A stretch of DNA of 44,831 nucleotides, taken from positions 1-44,831 of the forward strand of contig CAZHNZ010000015.1 of the NCBI GenBank assembly GCA_964534355.1, in the 5' to 3' direction. This DNA is from CAXXIC01 sp964534355. GTDB lineage: Bacteria; Bacteroidota; Bacteroidia; Bacteroidales; UBA7332. The notes under the pieces were generated by a model. It was given only the letters and a program-made list of their open reading frames with translations, did no database searches and was not told the origin of the DNA. The translations under genes were made by a program, and so were the position numbers. This document shows, piece by piece, positions 10,018-17,457 of the stretch. How positions within the stretch are numbered: position 1 is the stretch's first letter; every line of letters starts with the position of its first letter.

Positions 10018-10055
10018 AAAAATAGATTGTTTCCCGTGAAACAATCTATTTTTTG
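10018..10055. terminator. Bidirectional terminator between polA and ald, with parS-like core
   Basis: A 13-bp perfect stem (AATAGATTGTTTC with its complement) around the loop CCGT is flanked by an A-run and a T-run, so it can terminate both convergent genes. Bases 10028-10043 read TGTTTCCCGTGAAACA, one base away from the parS consensus. Confidence 0.85.
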
Positions 10056-10060
10056 TTTTA

Positions 10061-11269
10061 TTAAAATGCTGATAAAAAGAGATTTATATCATGAGCAGGT
10101 TCATTAAAATAGTCTCCGATTGATGTATTTACCAGTTTACCCTGATATATATAAACACCGTGCCGGAAACCGACATCATTTTTGATCATCTCTTTAATAC
10201 CACCTAAATCGCCAATATCTGATAACATGGGTACAAATATATTACTCAATGCAATAGATGCTGTGCGGGCAACACGGGAACTAACATTTGGTACGCAATA
10301 ATGCAAAACACCATATTTTTCGAATACTGATCCATTTTTATCAAAATTACACTCTGAGGTATCAAAACAACCACCCTGATCTACACTCAGGTCGATTATA
10401 ACGGCCCCTTTTTTCATTATCTTAATAAATTCTTCAGAAACTCTGTAATGTTTTGTACCGTTTATAAATCGTAATGTACCAATAACAACATCGGCAGTAC
10501 GCAATACATTACCCAAAACACTGGGATGAAAAGTGGATGTATACAAAGTACGCCCAAGCGTAAACTGAATATCCCGTAATTTATTAATATCATCATCAAA
10601 AACTTTGACCAAAGCACCCAAAGCAACAGCTGCCCTGGCTGCAACAGTACCGGCAATACCTGCACCAAGTATCACCACCTCAGTAGGTGTTACTCCTGCT
10701 AAACCTCCTAACAGAATACCCTTACCCCCATTTGAATTACTCATCAATTCGGCAGCAATATGAATGGCAGTAGATCCTTCAATTTCGCACATTGAATTGA
10801 CCACAGGAAAGCTTTTGCTTGCATCGCGCAACAATTCATAAGCGACTGCATTAATTTTCTTTTTAAGAATTTTATTGAGTACTTTCTTAGGGAAATTAAC
10901 CAATTGAAGCAGTGAAAAAAGAGTAGAATTATCCTTCATTAAATCTACTTCCTGAGAGGTGGGCGGCATTATTTTCATTATAAAATCTGCCTGAAATACC
11001 TCTTTCTTAGTTTTTACAATAGTAGCACCCGATTCTGAAAACTTATTGTCAGTATAATTTATACCCAAGCCTGCCTCTTCTTGTATGACAACAGTATGAC
11101 CTGCATCAACAAGAATACGTACGGCTTCGGGTGTAAGAGCCAATCTTTTTTCAAATTCCTGATTTTCACAGGGTAAGCCTATAACCAAACTACTCTTGTT
11201 ACGGCTGAGCTTACACAAACACTCTTTTGGAAAAAGAGCAACCTCCGACTCAGTAAATTTGTAATTCAT
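10061..11269 (-). CDS. Alanine dehydrogenase / NAD(P) transhydrogenase-alpha family protein
   Basis: The family enzyme alanine dehydrogenase catalyses NAD-dependent reductive amination of pyruvate and its reverse. The 402-residue protein has an N-terminal catalytic fold with the substrate residues R42 (in EKRLALTPEAV) and K99 (in IMKIMPP), the NAD Rossmann segment VVILGAGIAGTVAARAA, and the late family block IDLSVDQGGCFDTS with the conserved Asp, followed by YCVPNVSSRVARTAS. The catalytic His of classical alanine dehydrogenases (FTYLHLA block) is replaced by Gln122 (LLQLV). From memory this matches a Bacteroidota/Chlorobi subgroup often annotated as Ald, so the exact substrate is uncertain. 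The gene lies just downstream of nadA on the same strand, separated by an assembly gap. Confidence 0.8.
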   Translation of the reverse strand: MNYKFTESEVALFPKECLCKLSRNKSSLVIGLPCENQEFEKRLALTPEAVRILVDAGHTVVIQEEAGLGINYTDNKFSESGATIVKTKKEVFQADFIMKIMPPTSQEVDLMKDNSTLFSLLQLVNFPKKVLNKILKKKINAVAYELLRDASKSFPVVNSMCEIEGSTAIHIAAELMSNSNGGKGILLGGLAGVTPTEVVILGAGIAGTVAARAAVALGALVKVFDDDINKLRDIQFTLGRTLYTSTFHPSVLGNVLRTADVVIGTLRFINGTKHYRVSEEFIKIMKKGAVIIDLSVDQGGCFDTSECNFDKNGSVFEKYGVLHYCVPNVSSRVARTASIALSNIFVPMLSDIGDLGGIKEMIKNDVGFRHGVYIYQGKLVNTSIGDYFNEPAHDINLFLSAF

Positions 11270-11276
11270 GGTGATA

Positions 11277-11376
11277 NNNNNNNNNNNNNNNNNNNNNNNN
11301 NNNNNNNNNNNNNNNNNNNNNNNNNNNNNNNNNNNNNNNNNNNNNNNNNNNNNNNNNNNNNNNNNNNNNNNNNNNN
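11277..11376. other. Assembly gap (100 N) inside nadA
   Basis: Exactly 100 N. It interrupts nadA: about 80 residues (roughly 240 bases) of a normal NadA are missing, more than the gap plus the 7 bases before ald can hold, so the true gap is probably longer than drawn. Confidence 0.97.
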
Positions 11377-12071
11377 AAAGCAGCCGTGGATCCTATATAA
11401 TCGGCCAAAGCCAAAACCACTCTTTTACATTCGGGATGTGCCAATACAAGCGCATCGGGATGTTCTTGTTTTAGCTTGATAATCTTTTCGGCAGAAAACT
11501 GCTCGTGAACATGACAGGCACCGTCCCACAACACCATTTGGCGGCCTGTGACGCTGTTTATATAATTACCGAGGTTGCGGTCCGGTCCGAATATAATTTT
11601 CTCATCAGCGGGCAGACTATCAATAATCAGCTTAGCATTGGTAGAGGTAACCACAATATCAGTCACTGCTTTGACAGCAGCTGTTGTATTTACATAAGAA
11701 ACAACAGTATAACCGGGATGTTGGTTTACGAAACGTTCGAAATCATCTGCCGGACAACTATCTGCTAATGAGCAACCTGCATTTAAATCGGGTACAATCA
11801 CCTTTTTATCGGGTGATAATATTTTGGCTGTTTCGCCCATGAAGTGTACACCACACAGTACAATGATATCCGCTTCTGTTTTAGCCGCCCACTGAGCCAG
11901 GGCAAGACTATCGCCCACAAAATCGGCAATATCCTGTATTTCGTCGTTTTGGTAATAGTGTGCCAAAATGACGGCGTTCTTCTCTTTTTTCAATCTGTTG
12001 ATTTCGGCCACCAAATTCAAATCACTGTTCACCGGAAAATCAACATATCCTTTTGAAATATCAACAACCAT
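11377..12071 (-). CDS. nadA: Quinolinate synthase (C-terminus lost in assembly gap)
   Basis: NadA condenses iminoaspartate and dihydroxyacetone phosphate to quinolinate in de novo NAD synthesis, using a [4Fe-4S] cluster. The visible 231 residues include AVILAHYYQNDEIQDIADFVGDS (a family hallmark, here quoted only in part by position 34-56), LCGVHFMGETAKIL with the first cluster Cys, DLNAGCSLADSCP, and WDGACHVHEQFS, followed by HPECKRVV. The remaining C-terminal part with the last cluster Cys falls in the gap. The start MVVDIS is the only Met before the conserved core. The origin-like region lies directly upstream. Confidence 0.93.
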
Positions 12072-12550
12072 ATTATTATTAAATTTAGATATAAAGTAAA
12101 AGTAAAAATAATTGAATATTATAATAGCGTGTTGAAACTGTTGATAAAAAAATAGCTCTGAATCAGTCTTATAGAGTTATGAATAGGTTTTTTAGTTTAT
12201 CAACAAGTTTTACTATATCAAATAAATTGATTTTCTTTGCTTTATATTCTTTTCAACACGCGGTTTATAAGTTACAAATTTAAAACTTTCCTTTGGTTTG
12301 ACTATTGAAAACTACAAAAAAAGCGGTTTAAAAGAGATAAATAAATTTGTCAAAACTAATTTGGTAAGTTCAAATGTGGCTTTGTATAATAAAATAAATA
12401 AAAGAGCAATCAAAAGTTATCATTTTTATTACAGAATTTATTGGTAGGTTTTCAACACAAATAAAGAGGTTTTCAGCACCTGTGTAAAAAGCAGCCATGT
12501 GATGTAATGAAAAAATCAGGCTTATAAGAACAAATAAATTTAGTCATAAT
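12072..12550. other. Gene-free AT-rich region, candidate replication origin (oriC)
   Basis: This 479-base stretch has no gene and is AT-rich (row 12121-12180 has 17 G+C in 60). It contains six 9-mers close to TTWTCAACA: minus strand at 12130-12138 (GTTTCAACA) and 12139-12147 (TTATCAACA); plus strand at 12197-12205 (TTATCAACA), 12250-12258 and 12449-12457 (TTTTCAACA), and 12470-12478 (TTTTCAGCA). These resemble DnaA boxes (TTWTNCACA) with A in place of C at position 6. Two nested perfect inverted repeats, 11 bp (12127-12137 with 12251-12261) and 10 bp (12139-12148 with 12196-12205), span the left half. The gene-order and skew context supports an origin, but this is inference. Promoters for nadA and the SPOUT gene must also lie here. 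Confidence 0.45.
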
Positions 12551-13081
12551 ATGAGAAAACTCAAAATAACAGAGCTCAACAGATTGTCGAAAGAGCAATT
12601 TTGTGAAGTTGAAAAGATACCCTTAGTCGTTGTGTTAGACGAAGTTAGAAGTTTAAATAATGTGGGAAGTGTGTTCAGAACTTCTGATGCTTTTCTGGTA
12701 GAAGCTATTTATTTGTGCGGAATAACAGCTACCCCACCCCACCCCGAAATACATAAGACAGCTTTGGGCGCTGAAGATACGGTAAACTGGCAATATTTTG
12801 AAAAAACAACAGATGCTGTAGCATTGTTGAAAAGTAATGGATACAAAGTCTATTCCATTGAACAGGTGGAAAATAGCGTGATGCTGGATGTGTTGAAAAT
12901 TAATCCGGATGAGAAATATGCTATTGTTTTTGGCAACGAAGTAAAGGGTGTGCAGCAAGATGTTGTGAACATGTGCGACGGAACAATTGAAATTCCGCAG
13001 TTTGGAACCAAACATTCGCTCAATGTATCTGTGACAGCAGGTATTGTAATTTGGGATTTGTTTAAGATGTTGAAAAGATAA
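12551..13081 (+). CDS. TrmH/SpoU-family RNA 2'-O-methyltransferase
   Basis: A SPOUT-superfamily enzyme expected to methylate a ribose 2'-OH in tRNA or rRNA using S-adenosylmethionine. The 176-residue protein is a bare catalytic domain. It shows the three SpoU motifs: motif 1 LDEVRSLNNVGSVFRTSDAF with the conserved Asn-x-Gly and Arg (residues near 30-48), motif 2 IVFGNEVKGV, and motif 3 IEIPQFGTKHSLNVSVTAGI that forms the trefoil-knot SAM site. No extra RNA-binding domain is present, so the target (for example tRNA position 18 or 34, or rRNA) cannot be assigned. The sense strand is strongly G-rich (row 13021-13080: 15 G, 4 C), the reverse of mnmG and deoC on the same strand further left. It is convergent with nhaA, with 38 bases between the stops. 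Confidence 0.9.
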   Translation: MRKLKITELNRLSKEQFCEVEKIPLVVVLDEVRSLNNVGSVFRTSDAFLVEAIYLCGITATPPHPEIHKTALGAEDTVNWQYFEKTTDAVALLKSNGYKVYSIEQVENSVMLDVLKINPDEKYAIVFGNEVKGVQQDVVNMCDGTIEIPQFGTKHSLNVSVTAGIVIWDLFKMLKR

Positions 13082-13119
13082 GCTTGTCCCCTACTCTGTT
13101 TTGTGTAAATGTTTGAATA

Positions 13120-14253
13120 TCATTTCTTTAATGCGTTTTTCAATAGAAAATATCCTACCAAACCCGAAACAAGAGAGGAAAATAGAATGATTAGTTTGGC
13201 GTTGTTGATAATGGTTTCGTTATCAAATGCCAGCAATGTAACAAATATCGACATAGTGAAACCAATTCCGCCCAGGAAACCGGTTGCAGCTACTGCTTTA
13301 CTTTTCACATTTTCGGGCCATTTGCACCAACCTAATGAGACAGCCAAAAGGCTCATCAGGAAAATTCCGAGAGGTTTGCCAATGATAAGTCCCAGAGCTA
13401 TGCCGGGTGTATAGGGCTCTGAAATTAGTTCTGAAATGCTAATATTTAGTGTAATAGCTGTATTGGCGAGTGCAAAAAGAGGTAAAATAATAAAAGCAAC
13501 GGGTTTGTGTAAATGGTGTTGAAGAATATAAGAGGGTGATGACTTATCACCATTGCCAAAAGGAATGGCAAATGCCAGCAGTACGCCCGAAATGGTGGCA
13601 TGTACGCCCGAATTCAGCATAAAATACCACATGGCCACACCACCAATCAGGTAGGGGATAAGCGTTCTTACTTTTAGCCTGTTGAGAAGCAAAAGCAGTA
13701 CAAATACCGCCAGTGAAAGTGCCAGATAGAAGCCAGAAACCGATTTTGTATAAAAGATGGCTATGATGATAACAGCGCCCAAATCGTCGATTACAGCCAG
13801 GGCAGTCAGGAATATTTTGAGTGAAAAGGGTACTCTATTGCCCAGCAATGAGAGAATACCGAGGGCAAAAGCAATATCGGTGGCGGTTGGTATGCCTATG
13901 CCGGATAGGGTAGGAGTGTTGTAGTTGAAGAACAAATAGATAGCAGCCGGAAACAACATACCACCCACGGCTGCGAAGGCTGGAAGCAGGGCTTTGCGCG
14001 GTTCAGAAAGTTCACCTTTGTATATCTCTCTTTCGAGTTCGAGGCCAATCAGCAGAAAGAAAATGGCCATTAGTCCGTCGTTGATCCAATGTGCCAGAGA
14101 GTGGTTTGCAAATTGCCATTGCCATATACCGGTATAGATATCTGCCCAATACGAATTGGTCATCAGCAAAGAGAATATTGTGCAGAATATCAATAGTATA
14201 CCTCCTGATTTTTCGCTTTCGAAGAATTCATGAAACAGCTTTGATATTTTCAT
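13120..14253 (-). CDS. nhaA: Na+/H+ antiporter NhaA
   Basis: NhaA exports Na+ (or Li+) in exchange for about two H+ across the inner membrane and supports pH and salt homeostasis. The 377-residue protein matches the family length and is a predicted 12-helix membrane protein. The functional residues stand out: TATDIAFA with D126 (counterpart of E. coli D133) and AVIDDLGAV with D156 and D157 (counterparts of D163 and D164), the ion-binding pair. FLLIGLELEREIYKGEL is the conserved helix II segment. It appears to be monocistronic; upstream (right) lie a degenerate ATPase remnant and the TonB receptor gene on the same strand. Confidence 0.96.
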   Translation of the reverse strand: MKISKLFHEFFESEKSGGILLIFCTIFSLLMTNSYWADIYTGIWQWQFANHSLAHWINDGLMAIFFLLIGLELEREIYKGELSEPRKALLPAFAAVGGMLFPAAIYLFFNYNTPTLSGIGIPTATDIAFALGILSLLGNRVPFSLKIFLTALAVIDDLGAVIIIAIFYTKSVSGFYLALSLAVFVLLLLLNRLKVRTLIPYLIGGVAMWYFMLNSGVHATISGVLLAFAIPFGNGDKSSPSYILQHHLHKPVAFIILPLFALANTAITLNISISELISEPYTPGIALGLIIGKPLGIFLMSLLAVSLGWCKWPENVKSKAVAATGFLGGIGFTMSIFVTLLAFDNETIINNAKLIILFSSLVSGLVGYFLLKNALKK

Positions 14254-14344
14254 TTTATTAATTCATAGTTTGTAATTCATAATGCATAATTGGATGAAAT
14301 TCATAATCATGACTATACGTTATTGAATTAGAAACATACTATGG

Positions 14345-14485
14345 TTAAAATTCGTTCATCAACAGGAATTCAGCAATGTGTTTGTGTTTTATACCATTGA
14401 TATTTTCTTTCCAGAAATCGTCCATTGTTACCACATATTTGGGGTAGTTGTCTGCAATGTCGGAAAAGTTTTTAGGGTTATAACC
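14345..14485 (-). pseudogene. C-terminal remnant of an AAA ATPase (DUF4143-type)
   Basis: The minus strand encodes about 40 residues ending in a stop at 14345-14347, with NYPKYVVTMDDFWKENIN and then GIKHKHIAEFLL. This resembles, from memory, the extreme C-terminus of the Bacteroidota ATP-binding proteins with a DUF4143 tail. The frame is closed by a TAG within the palindrome at 14467-14494 and has no start codon upstream of the conserved part, so it looks like the tail of a deleted gene. It could instead be a chance similarity; a protein search would settle it. Confidence 0.55.
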
Positions 14486-14494
14486 CTAAAAACT
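14467..14494. repeat. 28-bp perfect palindrome with GGGTTATAACCC core
   Basis: A perfect 28-base palindrome centred on GGGTTATAACCC, flanked outward by TTTTTA/TAAAAA. A second copy of its core lies at 14514-14531. It sits exactly at the upstream edge of the ATPase remnant and could act as a terminator hairpin for the TonB receptor gene or be a dispersed palindromic repeat. Confidence 0.75.
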
Positions 14495-14513
14495 TCCCGA
14501 AAAATGCATTTCC

Positions 14514-14531
14514 TTAGGGTTATAACCCTAA
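14514..14531. repeat. Second copy of the GGGTTATAACCC palindrome (18 bp)
   Basis: The palindrome TTAGGGTTATAACCCTAA repeats the core of the neighbouring 28-bp palindrome. It contains the TAG stop codon of the TonB-dependent receptor gene (14528-14530, minus strand). Confidence 0.75.
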
Positions 14532-16870
14532 AACTCTACCATTATGCCTATGGATGGAAGAACAGTTCCGCTTTCGTTTTTTATTACCTGTTTGATGTAG
14601 TAATCCTTATTATTGGCATCGACCACACCTGTGCTGTTGAGATTAGCAGCACCTATGTATTTTGAATTGGTCGCGTTTTGAATATCGAGGTAGAAGCCCA
14701 GCATCCAGTTGTTGAAGTTATAAGTTTTGTCTAAACGGATATCCAGCTGCGAAAAGAGTGGAAGCCGGAGCGTGTTGTAAGCCGAATAGTCGAGTATGGG
14801 TTTGTTACGCTTATCCCAGTTTGTTTTGAGCATAGAGGCTTTTTCGTCCCAGGGCGTGTAAGGAGCACCACCGGCTAAGCGGTATTTTGCACCGAACGAC
14901 CAGTTTCTTTTGAACTGATAGCTACCGGTAAAGGTAAGCAGGTGCTTATTGTCCCATGCAGAGGGTATATAGCTGCCCGAGGCCGGCGATTTGAATTCGC
15001 TGCGAACGAAGGTGTAAGCCCCCATGAAATTGAGGTTCTTTTGTCCGAACCAACGTACAAAAAGTTCAAATCCGTATGCACGACCATCGGCGGTTGAGTT
15101 GATTTTTTCGGTGCCCAAAACCTCGTAATCGGCACCCTTGGACGATAGCGGAATATTGTCGGTAAGCGAGAGCAGGCCATTGCTGTATTGTTTGTAAAAA
15201 CCTTCGAGCGTGAGGCGTATATAGCGGGTAGGACGCTTTTCTATACCCAACACCACCTGATCGGAACGAAGGTATTTGACAGCGGATTTGTTTACAAACA
15301 GATTGCCTTCCTGATAACCCAATACCGTGTAGGCAGGCAGTTGATAGAAACGACCCACATTACCGTTTACAAACAGATTATCCCTGATTTGATAGGAGAG
15401 GGAGAGGCGGGGTGATAGCTGTTTGAACGGATTATTCATGTTAGCAGAATAGCTGTTAGCATCGGTGCGAAGTCCGAATGAGCCGGTCAGTTTACCATTT
15501 TCGCTTTCGTAAAGCAAAGAGCCAAAGAGGCCGTATTTAAAAATGGTGAGATTTGTTTCGTAATCCGAAGGTACAGAGAGACCGGTGGTAGCATTGTGAT
15601 AAGAAGCCACTTCGCTGTTCAGTCCCGATATCAGGCGGAAATAGCCCATACGACTGCTGTTTTCGAACCTCATTTTTGTTTCGCGTTCGTAGGAGTTGTA
15701 ATCTAGTAAAGTGCCCTTTGACGCATCGTTGTCGCGGTATTTGAGATTCGAATTGTCGAGATTATTGGTGCTTATAACCACGGTTTGAACATGGTTTCCG
15801 GCAAAATGTTTGTACACGGCACCGAGTGTGTAGGTTTTTTGTTTAATTGTAGGTAATGTATTGAGAATGTATTTATTATCATCAGTCTGACCCACAGTGT
15901 CGGTGTTCAGTTTCATATCGTCGATAGCCCCGAGTCCGAGCAGAGTGAGCTCATTGCGTTTGTCGAACTTCACCTTCACCTTAAACTGAGCATCTGTAAA
16001 TGTAGGCAGAAAGGGGAGGTTGATAGCCTTGAATAAAAACTGCAAATAAGACTGTCGCAGTGACACGATATAGGTTACTTTTTCGCCGATATGGCCATCG
16101 CTGCTGAAAGCAATATCGGAAGAACCGAGAGCAAACTTGTTGTTGTGTTCCTGCGTGCTACCATCTTTGAGTTTAAAATCGAGAACAGAGCTCATGGCAT
16201 TGCCCTTGTTGGCCGGGAAAGCACCCGAGTAGAAGTCTGTTTCGCGAATAAGATCGGAATTGATTATGCCCACCGGACCGCCCGAAGCACCCTGTGTGGC
16301 AAAGTGGTTGATGTTGGGTATTTCCACACCATCGATGTAAAATCTGTTTTCAGAGGGTCCACCGCCACGCACAATCAGGTCGTTGCGGTATCCGGCAGCA
16401 GAAGATGCCACCCCCGGAAAAGATTGGATAACACGGGAGATATCGCGGTTGGCACCGGCACTTTTTTCTATTTCGGAAAAGCCGATAACGCGCAGGGCAA
16501 GCGGGCTTTCTGCCGTTTTGCGGAAGGGACCGGCCACTACACTCACCTCTTTGAGCAATTGCGGATTTTCTTCGAGTTCGAGTTCAATAAATTTGTCTTT
16601 ACCGGCCAATTGAAATTCGGGAGTTATATTCGTTTTGTAGCCTATAAACGAAGCCTGAATGCGGTATATACCCGGTTTTACATTTCGTATGGCAAACTGA
16701 CCCAGCGAGTCGGTGGTTGCGCCAATGGTTGTATTCCAAATAATTACATTGATATAGGGCATTGGTTCGCGCGTTTTTTTGTCAATCACGGTACCGCGTA
16801 TCGTGTGGTTAGCCGCGAAAGCACCTATCGCGATAAACAGGAGAAAAAGCAATCCATATATTCTTTTCAT
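14528..16870 (-). CDS. TonB-dependent outer membrane receptor with CarboxypepD_reg domain
   Basis: An outer-membrane beta-barrel receptor that would import a substrate powered by TonB-ExbBD. The 780-residue protein has a signal peptide (MKRIYGLLFLLFIAIGAFA), an N-terminal carboxypeptidase-regulatory-like beta-sandwich (TIRGTVIDKKTREPMPYINV...GIYRIQASFIGYK, about 22-90), a plug domain (about 110-225, including IQSFPGVASSAAGYRNDLIVRGG-type motif and RFYIDGVEIPNINHF), and the barrel ending in IGIMVEF with a terminal Phe. It lacks a SusD partner and the usual SusC features, so it is a stand-alone receptor; the ligand (siderophore, cobalamin, peptide or other) cannot be read. Its stop codon lies inside a palindrome. 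Confidence 0.92.
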   Translation of the reverse strand: MKRIYGLLFLLFIAIGAFAANHTIRGTVIDKKTREPMPYINVIIWNTTIGATTDSLGQFAIRNVKPGIYRIQASFIGYKTNITPEFQLAGKDKFIELELEENPQLLKEVSVVAGPFRKTAESPLALRVIGFSEIEKSAGANRDISRVIQSFPGVASSAAGYRNDLIVRGGGPSENRFYIDGVEIPNINHFATQGASGGPVGIINSDLIRETDFYSGAFPANKGNAMSSVLDFKLKDGSTQEHNNKFALGSSDIAFSSDGHIGEKVTYIVSLRQSYLQFLFKAINLPFLPTFTDAQFKVKVKFDKRNELTLLGLGAIDDMKLNTDTVGQTDDNKYILNTLPTIKQKTYTLGAVYKHFAGNHVQTVVISTNNLDNSNLKYRDNDASKGTLLDYNSYERETKMRFENSSRMGYFRLISGLNSEVASYHNATTGLSVPSDYETNLTIFKYGLFGSLLYESENGKLTGSFGLRTDANSYSANMNNPFKQLSPRLSLSYQIRDNLFVNGNVGRFYQLPAYTVLGYQEGNLFVNKSAVKYLRSDQVVLGIEKRPTRYIRLTLEGFYKQYSNGLLSLTDNIPLSSKGADYEVLGTEKINSTADGRAYGFELFVRWFGQKNLNFMGAYTFVRSEFKSPASGSYIPSAWDNKHLLTFTGSYQFKRNWSFGAKYRLAGGAPYTPWDEKASMLKTNWDKRNKPILDYSAYNTLRLPLFSQLDIRLDKTYNFNNWMLGFYLDIQNATNSKYIGAANLNSTGVVDANNKDYYIKQVIKNESGTVLPSIGIMVEF

Positions 16871-16964
16871 AGTTACTTTTATTTTAAAATTTTGTAAATA
16901 TGAAATATAACAAAGGGGTAGGGGGTAGGGTTCAGTTTTAATTAATTGCCATTTACCTTATTTT

Positions 16965-17013
16965 GCTATCTATAAGAAACGATTTTATTCGAAAAATGCT
17001 ATTTATAAGAAAC
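16965..17013. repeat. Direct repeat pair, 33-base period, upstream of TonB receptor gene
   Basis: The two 16-mers differ at one base and are spaced by about three helical turns. They lie 95-143 bases upstream of the receptor start codon, a plausible place for tandem activator sites. The direct evidence is the repeat only. Confidence 0.5.
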
Positions 17014-17236
17014 AATATTTTATCTTTTTATTCTGAAAACAAGGATAATACAAATTGGCGTGATGGAAAGTTTAGCTAAATATATCTACGACTTTTTCAA
17101 ATAATTATCTACTCAAAATTATAGTTGTAAATGATAATAGTTATAACTATCGGTCATTACTGTCGTCCCGAATTATTAGAAAAGCTATTGCAAGTATTGA
17201 CCAAAAGAATTTCCTTGGTTTTGTAAAAAACTGATT

Positions 17237-17258
17237 ATTAGTATGTAAACATACTAAT
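17237..17258. repeat. 22-bp inverted repeat, operator-like
   Basis: Perfect 10-base arms (ATTAGTATGT / ACATACTAAT) separated by two A. There is no T-run, so it is not an obvious terminator. It lies between the FadL terminator and the TonB receptor promoter region. Confidence 0.45.
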
Positions 17259-17383
17259 TTAATTCCGCTTTGGCTGTTTGGTATGTTTTATTGAGTTATA
17301 AAAAACAGCAGATATGAACGACTTAAAGAGCAGGTAACTTTGGAACAAATCTTTAAGCAGATAATAGTCTTATTGTTCAGAAC

Positions 17384-17417
17384 AAAAAAAATGACCATCC
17401 AAAAGGATAGCCATTTT
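17384..17417 (-). terminator. Rho-independent terminator of the FadL-type gene
   Basis: On the minus strand the RNA forms a 13-pair stem (AAAATGGCTATCC with GGATGGTCATTTT, two G-U pairs) around a TTTT loop, followed by a run of T (A-run at 17384-17390 on +). It lies about 40 bases beyond the stop codon of the porin gene. Confidence 0.75.
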
Positions 17418-17457
17418 TTATTCAGGAAAATATGATAAAAGGGATGAAAAAGTTTCG

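Larger units (their letters stand above)
16871..17383. other. Non-coding AT-rich region with repeats
   Basis: No gene was found. The stretch holds a 16-bp near-identical direct repeat (GCTATCTATAAGAAAC at 16965-16980 and GCTATTTATAAGAAAC at 16998-17013, 33 bases apart) upstream of the TonB receptor gene, and a 22-bp inverted repeat (arms ATTAGTATGT at 17237-17246 and ACATACTAAT at 17249-17258). These could be regulator binding sites, but nothing identifies the regulator. Confidence 0.5.

Noticed and set aside
9918..10107. polA reading frame continuing through the N run to 10107
   Set aside because: The family C-terminus follows directly after NWLEA; the part after the gap reads through the terminator and into the ald 3' end.
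11250..11376. nadA reading frame continuing through the N run to 11250
   Set aside because: The few residues after the gap do not resemble NadA and overlap the ald start; the frame across N is arbitrary.
16091..16897. A 268-codon open frame antisense to the TonB receptor's N-terminal half
   Set aside because: The receptor frame has signal peptide, plug and barrel features; the antisense translation has no domain and no promoter.
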